Shown here: one piece after another, positions 22,000-32,993 of the stretch
How positions within the stretch are numbered: position 1 is the first letter of the stretch
Layout: every line of letters starts with the position of its first letter
Assembly: GCA_033807775.1 (NCBI GenBank)
Contig: CM066319.1
Location: 138,930,983-138,994,982, forward strand
From: Saussurea involucrata
Lineage: Eukaryota; Streptophyta; Magnoliopsida; Asterales; Asteraceae
Direction of reading: 5' to 3'
DNA length: 64,000 nucleotides
Notes under the pieces: model-generated
Database searches by the model: none
The model's input: the letters and a program-made list of their open reading frames with translations, nothing else
What the model was told of the DNA's origin: nothing
Program-made: the position numbers and the translations under genes

Positions 22000-24900
22000 G
22001 ACGGTCATGTGTGGTACTTAGCCTCAGGATGCTCCAAACACATGACTGGAAGGAGGGAGCTGCTCACGTACTACACAGAAAAATACTTGTGTCATCACAA
22101 GGCACCGATTTTGGGCTACGGCGACATTGTCCAAGACAAGATCACAATCAAGAAAGTATCATACGTCGCGGGATTGGGACACAATTTGTTCAGCATCGGC
22201 CAATTCTGCGATAAAGATCTAGAGGTCAGATTCAAAGATAAACGGTGTAGCGTTCGCACTGAAGACGGAACGGAACTGCTTGTTGGAACTCGAAAGACCA
22301 ACCTCTACACCATAGACCTCGCTGCCCTGAAGACCGATGATTCTGTCTGCATGATGTCAAAGACCAACACACAACAAGCGTGGATTTGGCACCGACGTCT
22401 CTCGCACCTCAACTTCAAAAATATCAACAAGCTGGTGCTAGGCAGACACGTGAAAGGCATGCCCGACCTTAAATTCGAGAAGGACAAACTCTGCGGGGCA
22501 TGCGAGATGGGAAAAATGAAGCGAGTGACACATAAGTCGAAGGCCGCTCCGAGCACGTCCCGGTCCCTCAAACTCATCCATATGGATCTGTGTGGACCGA
22601 TGCGTGTTCAGAGCATCAACAAGAAGAAGTGTGTCCTGGTGATGGTCGATGACTTCTCGCGCTACACATGGGTGAAGTTCCTGCGCTCAAAAGACGAAAC
22701 CCCGGAACTGATAATCAACCACCTAAAGACCATTCAACTGAACCTCCGACAGCAAGTTCAGACTATCAGGATGGATAACGGGACATAGTTCAAGAACCAA
22801 ACGGTGAACGAATACCTGACATCTGTCGGTATTTCGCAAAACTTTTATGTCGCGCGAATTCCTCAGCATGGTAGAAAGACGAAACCGTACCCTTGTCGAA
22901 GTCGCTCGCACGATGCTGTCACAATCAAAGCTGCCATTATTTCTCTGGGCTGAAGCAGTTGCAACGGCCTGCTACACGCAAAACCGCTTCAATATCAACA
23001 AACGGTTCAACAAGACGCCGTACGAAATCATCAACAACCGCATCCCGAACATCAAGTACTTCCACGCGTTCGGATGCACTTGCTACGTGTTGAACGACAA
23101 GGATGATCTCGGGAAGTTCAGTCCGAAGGCAGACGAAGGAGTATTCAACGAATACTCCATGCAGTCTAAGGCTTATCGCGTTTACAACAAACGGACAAAA
23201 TCCGTCTTCGAAAACGTAAATGTGACGTTTGACGAAGCCGCAGATTTGGCTTCTGAATAACTCAGTTCAGAACCTGCTTTATCTGGCGTGTTAGCTTCCA
23301 AACTTTCATGTTCGGGATCTACACAAACCCCAGTAAGTCCAAATCATGCATCTACGTCAAACTCACATCTTTCTGATTTAGATTTACTGTTTCAGCACTT
23401 TTACGATGAATTCTTTAATTTACCTAACCATCAAGTAATTGTGCAACCCAGAATTGAAGCTACTCAAATCGAGAACTCGGCGAATCTTTTCGGTCCACCG
23501 CCTTCGACGAGCACTCCAGCAATCACACTGGAATCCCCTCAGACCTCAACAGACACCTCAACGAAAGAAACGACTAATCCCCCGGAGGAACCTGTACAAA
23601 ACCCAGAGATCACTCTTGAAGATTCGTCCTCGACAACACTCAATGACCAACCTCTGAATTCCCCGGAAACAGAAGTTGCTCAACCTTCGACGAATCCCGC
23701 TACGTCTCCTCCGAAAAACCGACCATCATCACTTGAAGCTGTTCAAGACCTTCCGACCGATGGGTATGTGGATCCGGACACCTCTCACGCGACTCAACAG
23801 CCGCTTTCACACACCACCAAATGGACCAAGGCTCATCCTCTACACCAGATAATCGGCGATCCTTCTACTCCGGTTCGAACGTGAGGCGCATCGGCCAACT
23901 TTTGCCTATTCTCCGGATTTCTCAGCAAGATCGAGCCGACAACCGTCTCTGAAGCACTTGAAGATCCGGACTGGGTCATGGCCATGCACGAGTAACTCAA
24001 TCAATTTGAGGCCCTCAAGGTATGGCGACTCGTCCCACGTCCATCTCACAAGACGGTCATCGGCACGAAGTGGATCTTCAAGAACAAGAAAGACAAAGAC
24101 GGCATCGTCGTTCGTAACAAGGCGCGCCTCGTGGCCAAAGGATACCGCCAGCAAGAAGGTATTGATTACGACGAGACATACGCTCTATTTGCCAGAATCG
24201 AGGCGATCCGTATGTTCCTTGCATACGCCGCGCACAAGAACTTCACGGTCTTCCAAATAGATCTCAAGACCGCTTTTCTCAACGGCGAAATCAAGGAAGA
24301 GGTGTACGTATCGCAACCGGACGGGTTCGTGGACGACAAAAAGCCTAATCACGTCTACATCCTAGACAAGGCCTTATACAATTTGAAGCAAGCTCTACGG
24401 GCCTGGTATGACGCTCTATCCAAGTTTTTAATAAAATCAGGATTTTCAAAAGGTAAAATTGACACAACTATGTTTATTAAAAATGAAGAAGGTCATATTG
24501 TTTTAGTTCAAGAGTATGTAGATGACATAATTTTCGGTTCCACTAACCCAAAGTATTGTAAGAACTTTGCCAAACTAATGGGACAATATTTTCAAATGAG
24601 TATGTTGTGTGAGATGAATTTTTTCCTCGGTCTTCAAGTTAAACAACTGTCGACTGGGATATTCATAAATCAGGCTAAATACATTCGGGACATTCTTCAG
24701 AAGTACCAGATGGAACATTCCTCACCAATGAAAACTACCATGGCACCCGGTACAAAGTTACACGCCGATCCTAATGGAAAGGATGTGGACACCAAAACGT
24801 ATCGGGGGACGATTGGTTCTTTAATGTACCTAACGGCAAGTAGACCGGACATTATGTTTTCGACCTTACTTTGCGCCCGTTTTCAGTCAAAACCCAAAGA

Positions 24901-25332
24901 GTCTCATCTAATTGCGGTTAAACGAATCTTTCATTATTTAAGAGGTACTGCTGATCTTGGCTTGTGGTACCCGAAAGAGACAGGTTTTGAACTCTCAGCG
25001 TATTCGTACGCCGATCACGCGTGCAACATGTTGGATCGGAAGAGCACATCGGGACATGTGTTGTTCCTGGGCGACAGTTTGGTGAGTTGGGCATCCAAGA
25101 AGCAGCAGTGTGTCTCTACGTCGACTGCCGAGGCGGAATACGTCGCCGCCGCGAGCTGTTGTTTGCAAGTCATCTGGATGCGCACACAACTCAAAGACTA
25201 CGGCTTCACATACTCTAAAGTGCCCATCTACTGCGACTCGAAGAGCGCCAGTGCCATATCAAGCAATCTGGTCCAGCACACAAAGACGAAGCACATAGAT
25301 GTTCGGTACCACTTTATCAAGGATCACGTCGA
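22000..25332 (+). pseudogene. pol: Element D pol: protease, integrase, reverse transcriptase, RNase H (main part)
   Basis: The protease motif reads YLASGCSKHMTG: the catalytic Asp of the usual DSGC is Ala. Integrase has the zinc region (HRRLSHLN, CGACEMGK) and VMVDDFSR, but a TAG (22786-22788) replaces Glu in the DNGTE motif. A frame change follows before VERRNRT (about 22870). A linker of about 200 residues rich in Ser/Thr/Pro contains further stops (near 23260, 23882 and 23993). Reverse transcriptase: AFLNGEIKEEVYV, YVDDIIFGSTNPK, YFQMSM. RNase H has AYSYADHA, where relatives have Asp at the second Y, and STSTAEAEYVAAAS. The frame is cut after HFIKDHVER by element E; the last part is at 29543-29668. 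Confidence 0.88.
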
Positions 25333-26614
25333 ACGATCAAATCGAGAAACTTCAAGAGAAAGTAACAACTCTTCAAAGAGAAAAACACTGATATGAAGAG
25401 TATGGAAGACAAGAGAGAGAAGGGGATCCTACATTTACGAATTCAATTAAAAGGAGTTCTAGATAAAAAAAAGTTTGGACAGTGAAAACGCTGAGCTAAA
25501 GAGAAAACTGTCTAATTTTTCTCTTGAAGAAAAGAAAGAAATTGAGCTTAAATACGTAAAACTTTTGAAGCAAGTCTCCAACTTTGAAAAAGTTTTATAT
25601 CTTGAAAAAGAGAAGGAATAAAAAGAAAGAACTGAATTTGAAACTGAACGAAAATCTTTTGAGATTAAAAGTTCTGAACTTTCCGTGAAAATCTCTGAAT
25701 TAGAAAATGTTTTGGAAAAGGAAAGAAAAGATTTCACGGAAAAGAAAAATCTCTTTGAAAAGGAAAATAAAATCCTTAAAAAGAAAAATATGGAAACTTT
25801 CAAAGAGATAACTGATAAAGGAAAATTCTTGGAAAAAGATTTTGAATCGGAACGCAAATATTTTGAAGATGTGATTCTTAATCTTACCAAAAGATTATCT
25901 GGTTTATCAGCTGACATTATGAAGGATCAATTGATCAAATCTGTTCTCCAAAAGAAATTTGATTTAATTTTTAAAGAGAAAAATGTTTTGATAAACAAAG
26001 TCAAAGAACTTGAAGACATCATTTTTAAATTTGATGTCTCAAAGTATGTCAGTCCTGATACCATCTTTCTGACTCCATTTATTGATTCAACTGATTCTAA
26101 ATGCTCTTTTAAAATTGCTTCAAGTTCAAGATTTAAAAACATTTCTTCTAAACAATGTAATAGATCAAATGATTTCTTTAAAGATCAGATTTGTTCTACA
26201 AATCTCTTCTATAGTCCTCTGTGTGATAAATCAGATAACAAACCAAATGTGCCTAAAGTTAATACTTCCAATTCTAAAGAAGTTCCAGTCTTCAAAAAGG
26301 TGAAGACGGAATGGAGAGTTAAAGGCACAACACCTCCAAAGAAAGATGTGTCAAAATCATTTGCCTCCACGTCAAATGCCAAGAAGAAAAATACTCCGAA
26401 GGGTAAATCTTCTGCTAAACCTAATCCTATTCATCCCGCATATCATCTGATTAGGTTGGCACATAAGAAAATCTTTTGTTCTTACTGTGGATCAAATGAT
26501 TTTGCGCATAAAGATTATACTTCTTATTGGTACGGTACTTACAGTATTTCTTCTATGAAATCTACACCTAACACACTAGGACCCAAGTACTGTTGGGTAC
26601 CAAAATATGCTTAA
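25333..26614 (+). pseudogene. gag: Element E gag-like coiled-coil protein, 5' truncated
   Basis: Lys/Glu-rich heptad sequence from the junction onward (IEKLQEKVTTLQREK is close to IEELKEKVIELTKRL of A), with stops near 25394, 25452 and 25620. The open part from 25685 has more coiled coil, then a Ser-rich region, EWRVKGTTPPKKDVSKS, the motif FCSYCGSNDFAHKDY and a WVPKYA end. The stop TAA lies before TCTGTTTTGTAG. A short stretch after it with THMTEN is a remnant of the start of protease; nothing else of pol remains. Confidence 0.75.
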
Positions 26615-29230
26615 TCTGTTTTGTAGGTACATCATGTGTTGTGTTGAATGTTACATATATACCACACACATGACTGAAAACAGAAGAGAAGCGGTGAATT
26701 TTTTTGAAGAATATATGTACCATTAAGGGGGAGCAACGAACATGACTTCTAAACACTTCAATTTAGAACCCGTACTTCAATGATTATGACTTCTGATCAT
26801 ATCAGATCAGGACTCGTTCTTCAACGACCATGACTTCTGAATTTACTTCAATCCTGGTAATTCAGAACTCGTTTTAATGATTAAGGATACTTTAATCCAA
26901 GTCTTGTTCTTTGTGCAGATTTTATACATATAAAGATCTTTTGCAGAAGTTAAGGGGGAGCTTAACTGATTTTAAAATCATTATATCATGATTTGAGGGG
27001 GAGCTTAAACATTTGAATGTAAGTATCTTCTGACCTTAAACTCAGATTGTTTGAAAGAAGAACGACTTTCAAGCATGAAAAACATTTTTTCTTAAATGTT
27101 CAAACCACTTCTCGATTCTCAAACAGATTTTATGAATTTTAGAAGTGCGATTTTAAATGTTTTTCATATATATATATATACATATATATATCTCGGATTA
27201 CCGTTACATTATTTCTAACCGTGTGTTTCCAAAGATTAATACTTGTGTATTATCTTTTCTATACTTTCAAGTATTCATACACACTGGTTCAGCTTCATAT
27301 TGAATTTGTTATTACCATGTCTCCAAACGAAACAAATTTTCGATGGTAATACTCCCGTTTGTATTTCAATGTTGTTGAGCATCATACATTCTTTCAGCGT
27401 AAAACTTAAACGTTTCATTCAAAGATTGTTTATATTTATTCATATAAACAAATTTCAATTCTTTGATACCCTTACCGTTGATGAATATATCTCAAAATAT
27501 TTGATATGATTGATACATTGTCAGATTCTCAAACAAGTACTTCGAATTCATCTCATTCATTCTTTATTCTTGTTTTGAGAATTCTTCAAAGATCAAATGC
27601 TCAAATATTATTGAGGAGCATACATTCTGATGGCAATGTTACTCAAATGCCGATTTATTTATTCAAACTAAACGGTTGAACAACACAAACTTTTAGGACA
27701 ATTTCATGGGATCAGTGTGTGAGCATACAGAACTTCTATGGATCCACGTTAACCAGTGTTTCCTACCCAAGAAGTTATCCTTGAGTGATTGAGGGGTGAG
27801 GGGTCTACATCAAAGAGTGGGGGAGATAACTCATCCGGTTGAGTATCTCATTGTGCTGAGTTAAAATGTAAATGAGAGTTTGGGTAGAAGTGAGCGGATT
27901 AAAAACATAAAGAGGGTGTGAGAACAGAGTTAAAAGAATAAGAGAACTCTGCACCATCCACTTTCTGAGCCGGGCAGCCACATTACTGATTGGTTCACAT
28001 TCTTTGGTGACCATCATTGAAACAGGCAACTAGCCCATGCCAACTCTTGCTTTAACCCCGCCAGCTACTCATTTCTTTCTTAACAAAGGAATGTTTCATT
28101 TTTCTTAGGGATGCAGCATATCATCTATCTTATCTTCACTCGGAAGGTCTAGATATTGAAAAAGAAGAAAGTTTGCCCCACCTTTGCTCTTCATTCATGC
28201 ACATTGAGTCCGTGGAAAATTGTTGTTGTCTCAATAGTTTACACACTTTGAGCCTATTATTCAAGCATATGTTGCTTTATTCTTTCTACACATGCACGTT
28301 CACATAAGAAATATGTTTTCTTGTCATAACGTTCATAGAAATTCCTTTGTGGTTTTTCGATGATTGAATGGAAGCCTTGGGGGAGTGAACATCAAAAAGC
28401 TCCTTTACAAAGTACATTCGTTGTACTAAGTGGCTCTGTGCTACTTACAGGCATTTTAACTGATTCATCCGTTGTTTCAGGGTTACCACATTCTTTTGTC
28501 TAAATTTGAAAATATTCGGATAAATTCTTTTGGAATTGACGGTTTATTAGATCAAGAAGGAGGAGAATGTTACTTGTGGTGAACAAAGTGCGTGCTGGAA
28601 TTGATAAAGGTTTTGATGATCATGATGCTCACAATCATCAAAAAGGGGGAGAAATAGTATACTGAAGAACAGGGGGGAAATAATACCCTGAAGAAAAAAG
28701 AGATTTATCATTGAAAGATTAAGGGGGAGAAATGATTTGTCAAAGTCAAGAAGATGTTCCGAGATGTTTTAAGAGAGTTCGTTATTCGAAGACAATTCAA
28801 GATCAAAGAGATGAAGATACAAAGTTCAAGAAATCATTCAAAGTTTGAGTTCAAAGCTTCAAAGATTTCAAAGCTTCAAAGTTCAAAGCCTCAAAGTTTT
28901 CAAAGCTTCAAAGTTCAAAGCTACAAAGTTCAAAGCTGCAAAGATCTGAAATTCGCGTTCAAGACTTGAAGACAATTTGTTGAAGATTATATTCATGAAT
29001 ATTGACTTTTCAATGTGAAAGACGAAGACTTTTCAATTTTGACTGAAGATTCTTCAAATCTGAGTTTTTAAAGAATGTCAAAGCATTTAGTTCGCCGTGA
29101 ACTAGTGAAGATAAAGTTGTTTGAAGATTATCTGAGCTTCAAAGTTTAAAGCGGTCAAAGTTAAAGTTTTGAAGACCAAGAGCTGAAGACTGCTGTCATA
29201 TTTTTAAATCTTGAATCCAAAGGGGGAGAA
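26615..29230 (+). other. Non-coding interior of element E with repeats and polypurine motifs
   Basis: No credible ORF in 2.6 kb. Contents: a 44 bp-type repeat (about 26742-26890, shared with A), GGGGGAG motifs near 26727, 26955, 26998, 28382, 28648, 28724 and 29222, an AT dinucleotide run (about 27165-27191), and a simple repeat of caaagcttcaaagttcaaag type (about 28826-28950). The last polypurine run AGGGGGAGAA (29221-29230) abuts the LTR. Confidence 0.65.
28826..28950 (+). repeat. Short tandem repeat of caaagcttcaaagtt type
   Basis: A decanucleotide-like unit (ttcaaagctt/ttcaaagttc) is reiterated about twelve times with drift. It also gives the Ser/Lys/Phe-rich false ORF 28754-28969. Confidence 0.75.
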
Positions 29231-29542
29231 TGTTAGAGCATTATTGTATTCAAGATTTATTGTAAAGTCTTGTAATGGTCAAACATTGTAAAGTCAAAGT
29301 AAAAGTCAAAGATGTCAAAGTCAAAGTAGTTTAGATTTAATACTTTGTAATCCTAGGTATAAATAGGATTAGTTAGCTTAGTTGTTAAGCAAGTCATTAG
29401 GTGAATGATCATAATTGTAATATCAAGAGAGCATTTTTAGAGAGAGAATCTAGAGAGAGAAAGCTTCATTCTTATGTAAAACTCTAGATTCTTGAAGATT
29501 AATGGATGATTACATGTTTACCTAATAGATCTGGTGTTAACA
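29231..29542 (+). repeat. 3' LTR of element E (312 bp)
   Basis: Runs from TGTTAGAGCATTATTG to GATCTGGTGTTAACA, preceded by AGGGGGAGAA. It holds AGGTATAAATAGG (about 29355-29367) as TATA box and a GA-rich stretch (29430-29462), as in the LTR of A. The pol frame of D resumes immediately after it. Confidence 0.85.
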
Positions 29543-29668
29543 GGTACAGTCGAACTCTATTTTGTTAATACAGAACATCAGTTAGCAGACCTTTTTACAA
29601 AACCCCTGGACGAAAAACGTTTTGACTATCTTGTGTCCAGGCTCGGTATGCTAAATCTGAAGATTTAA
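29543..29668 (+). pseudogene. pol: Element D pol, last 40 codons (after element E)
   Basis: TVELYFVNTEHQLADLFTKP and the end of copia RNase H, finishing at TAA 29666-29668. It is the continuation of the frame left at 25332. Confidence 0.88.
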
Positions 29669-31231
29669 TCCAATCGTGCGCCCAACACAAGTTCCATACA
29701 CCTACGAGAAATTGTCTATTCATCATCTGTAGTCTAAACTCCGGATGATCGAGTAAACACTTCCTCGCATATGTATTCTACTTGTATTGTATACACGTTT
29801 CGGTTAAATCTCTGTATTAATTAGGTAGATTTCGTTTGTTTGCTTTCTTTTAGCGTGTGTTTCCTTTTATGTTCATTTACTGTCGTCTGCCTTATTCGTG
29901 GATATATCTGTGCTTTCACAATTTTGTTCATGTGTTCAGGGGGGGCACATAAGCGTATCAGGTAAGTCTGCTCTATGTTTGAGGGGGAGCATTTTTTTAT
30001 CTGTTCAACATTTGAGGGGAGCGTCACAAACAAGTTTTTGTTGTGTGTGTATGAAACATCTGACGGGGAGAACGAATTTTCATATTTTTCGTTCGAGGGG
30101 GAGCGGGAAAATTTATTTTCTTAAAGCTTAAAAGTTTTTTTTCAAGAGGTTTGAAAAGCACAGGGGCCATTGTTAACAAAAATCCAAAACTGTACGGATG
30201 TGGTTTCCGGATACCTACCTATCCGGATAGGTTTCCGGACCGGACACCTATTCGGGCCGGATATGTATCCACACGACCCACCTGGAAACTTCCCCATATA
30301 TATAAACAATCCGGACCCCATTTCTCTTAACTTTTTCCGGACACAAAACCCATAAACCCTCTCGCTCTTCTCTTCTCGCACGGAAACTCTCGGCTGGCAT
30401 TCCATTTGATCTATTTCGACTTCTAAATCAACGGTATGTTCCACTCACCATCAGTTAATCAATTTCACACACTGACATACACCAATCGCGGTTCAACTCG
30501 AACCAACAGTGGTATGATTGGGGTTTTTGAACCCGGTATAGAAGTCGATTCACATTCGGGCTAGTTTTCACATGTTTAGGCCCGATTGTAGGTGCTCTCG
30601 AGATTCTTGCATCGTTTAGACACCATTAGAGCTCGTTGTTCAGTATTTTGAATCTGTTTGTAGCTGATTTAAAGTTTTCGAATGGCGTCGAGATAGTTTG
30701 AATCTATCCGGAAACCATCATACCATCCGGACACCCTCATGTGGTTTAGATATTTTATTCGGGAAGTTAATCACCCGGAAAGACACCTCACCCGGACACC
30801 ATGTCACCCGGTCACCAAAGTTGTCCGGAAACCTCAGGGTTTCCGGTAAGTTCAACTGTTCGGGTACTTCATGTTTTTCCGGTAACCATTGTTATCCGGT
30901 AAACCAATTTGTTCGGAAACCCTCGTGGTTTCCGGTATCTTCCACTATCCGGGTGTGTTTAATTGTCCGGTTACTCTTGTACCTGGTAACTCATCTTTGT
31001 CCGGATAGTTCATGTTTGTCCAGAAACCTCATTTTGTTCGGACACTTCAAGTTGTCCGGTAACTTTGCGTTTCCCGGATGATTTTTGTCCGGACACTGTG
31101 CCAACAGTCTTGTACCCTATTCCTCACTGATAGTCCTCAATCTGTTTCAGATTGAGCCGAATCCTTGCCAAGGTACGCACCGACATTATTTCACATAACT
31201 GGTATCTAATACCTTGTATAAACAGGTACTA
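29669..31231 (+). other. pol-ORF3 spacer of element D: polypurine motifs and 18 bp CCGG repeats
   Basis: No reliable ORF. GAGGGGGAGC or close forms occur at about 29980, 30013 and 30096. CCGG-containing repeats occur at about 30205-30345 and, with a 16-19 bp period, at about 30700-31095. A TATATATAAAC sequence (about 30296-30306) lies before a possible ORF3 transcript. The open frame 30698-31081 encodes a degenerate S-G-N periodicity imposed by the repeat and is probably not a gene. Confidence 0.65.
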
Positions 31232-31779
31232 ATGGCGGAATAACAGCAACCCCAAGAAAACATTCCTCCTCAAGAGGAATTCATAGACGAAGAGGCTGAC
31301 AATGCCCTGGTCCCAGCAGATCGCGGCATTGAACTCGAGGCCAATAATCACCATCTAGATATTGCAGAGTTCCGACCACAACATCGTGTGGTCGTGGACA
31401 TACTTCTCGGCCATCCACTTTGAGAGGCACTCACTGCTACCACTGACGTCCCGGTTCTCTATGTTTATCAAGTCTGGCGTACGGCTCAAGTGGTCATGGC
31501 GCTCAATTCTCAGACGATCACGGCGATGATCGATCAACATCCGTTCGCGCTAACACCAGACTCTTTCAGACGTCTTATGTCATTACCCGAAGCCACTGCC
31601 GGCGACCATGCTACCTACGACCCCGCGATCAACGACGACACTCTATGCGCCGACATCCGTGCTCTCGGCTACAATTATGCACTCAACCGCCCATCCGCCT
31701 TCAATCAGAAATACCTGGTGCCCATCTGGTACACCCTGTTTACGATTCTGAACAGGTGTCTATCCTCCAGATGGAAGGG
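31232..31779 (+). pseudogene. Element D ORF3, N-terminal fragment
   Basis: ATG 31232 with TAA as codon 4 and a TGA near 31421; otherwise open to the F insertion. It shares spacing and residues with the N-terminal domain of the B/F/G ORF3: HPL..ALTATTDVP, QVWRTAQVV, LTPDSFRRLMSLP, ADIRALGYNY and YLVPIWYTLF. The frame runs into the F LTR at 31780. ORF3 therefore belongs to at least two copia families here. Confidence 0.65.
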
Positions 31780-32725
31780 TGTTGGTCCCGAAGGGCTATA
31801 CAAGTTTGTAGAAGGGGGGGTAGAATACAAACACACGTTTTTACTTTACTAAATTGTTTATTGATAAATCAAGACAATTTACAACTTGTTGCGGAACAAG
31901 ATTAAGGATAAACCTAATCTAAACAAGTCTTGAGAAACACTAAGTTTCTTGCACTAGAAAGAGTTAAAGAAATTACGAATAATAACTTAACAATAAGAGA
32001 GAAATAAGAAGATGGTCCGAGCACACTTCAAAACTAAAGTAAGGTTCTTCTTATATACTGCATGCATTTAATGCATTGCAGTATGGCTTTACACGTGGCA
32101 GCAGCTGAGTGGTTGCATGTCATTGACCTTTGTAGACAACCTTAGTAGCCGCATGGTGCACAATGTAGAATCAGAGTTGTTGTACGATTACAGACAAAAG
32201 GGATGTCCATTCTGACAGTTCGAACGGAGACGTGCAAGGGAGGTAAGACAATAGTAACATGCAGTGAGACTTCATGATCAGCTTTCGTTGAGTCGGATCT
32301 TTATCAGCGAATCATAAAGTTCAGCGATTGCTGAAGTCTTTTACTTGATACTTCACGTTGAATGGACAGGTCTTGCTTCGCTGATATCCGCATCAGTTCA
32401 TGAATAGACTTATCGCTGGTTCTTGAGCTTGATCTTCGACTTCAGCGTAGAACTTTGATTGACGTGAAACTTGTCTTCAGGAATCATAAGTAAACAACTA
32501 ACTTATCAGCGATCATCTCATAGACTGAACAGGCTCAGAGCTATAAGATGATGAACAATGTTCGCTGAATATCTAATCCAGAGAGTGAGAGTTACTATCA
32601 GCGGTACTGTAAAGTCTTAGTACTTATCAGCGATAGTGAAACTCTGATACATTTTGTTTACTTACAATTTTCACTAAGTGTTTAAGAGAGGGTCATTATC
32701 AAATCACTGAGGGTTTGGATCAACA
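31780..32725 (-). repeat. 3' LTR of element F (946 bp)
   Basis: The plus strand runs from TGTTGGTCCCGAAGGG to GGTTTGGATCAACA, followed by ATCTCCCCCTA, the complement of the polypurine tract (32726-32736). The internal TATA box (sense AGTATATAAGAAG) lies at about 32050-32062. It begins in the ORF3 frame of D. Confidence 0.9.
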
Positions 32726-32993
32726 ATCTCCCCCTATTTGATTATGACATAGCAACAGAGAAAATTGTTATTTAATGAAAACATAAGGATAAAAAGAACT
32801 CATAAAATATTTGTCCCTTTTACTGTTTTCTGGGATCTTTTCAGTACTGATGGAGTAAAGTACATTCGCTGAAATTTTTCTTTAAACTTCGTAAAGATTA
32901 CAGAGGGAAGTAGAAAAATTACAAGTACAGCAAATAAAATTACAAGTACAAAAGATGTAGACAGATAAGGATAGAAAGAGTTACAAGGCGATC
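32726..32993 (-). other. Polypurine tract and 3' untranslated part of element F
   Basis: The sense strand TAGGGGGAGAT (32726-32736) borders the LTR. The rest is AT-rich and non-coding. Confidence 0.75.

Larger units (their letters stand above)
25333..29542 (+). mobile_element. Element E: pol-less copia-type element, left end deleted
   Basis: Coiled-coil gag-like ORF (25333-26614), 2.6 kb of non-coding DNA, polypurine tract (29221-29230), 3' LTR (29231-29542). It sits in D pol. There is no 5' LTR, primer site or gag N-terminus: the D frame joins directly to the coiled coil. The right flank (ggtac after the LTR) has no partner on the left. A deletion therefore removed the left duplication, the 5' LTR and the start of gag after insertion. 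Same organisation as A. Confidence 0.75.
17359..31779 (+). mobile_element. Element D: copia retrotransposon with gag, pol and ORF3 (3' end outside window)
   Basis: 5' LTR 17359-17632, primer site, long leader, gag 18599-21985, pol 22000-25332 continued at 29543-29668, spacer with several polypurine motifs, and ORF3 from 31232. Element E sits inside pol at 25333-29542; element F cuts ORF3 at 31780. D is a different family from B/F/G/H: LTR of 274 bp, different gag, but a homologous ORF3. Confidence 0.85.

Noticed and set aside
28826..28950. CRISPR-like or phased repeat array
   Set aside because: There are no unique spacers; it is a plant simple repeat.
28754..28969. 71-codon Ser/Lys/Phe-rich ORF
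   Set aside because: It is a translation of a simple caaagcttcaaagtt repeat.
26615..29220. Host gene inside element E
   Set aside because: No ORF over 90 codons has recognisable content; the region is bounded by the element's own ORF and LTR.
30698..31081. 127-codon ORF with repeated S-G-N
   Set aside because: The periodicity comes from the CCGG repeat at DNA level, no homology is recognised, and stops interrupt the same array elsewhere.
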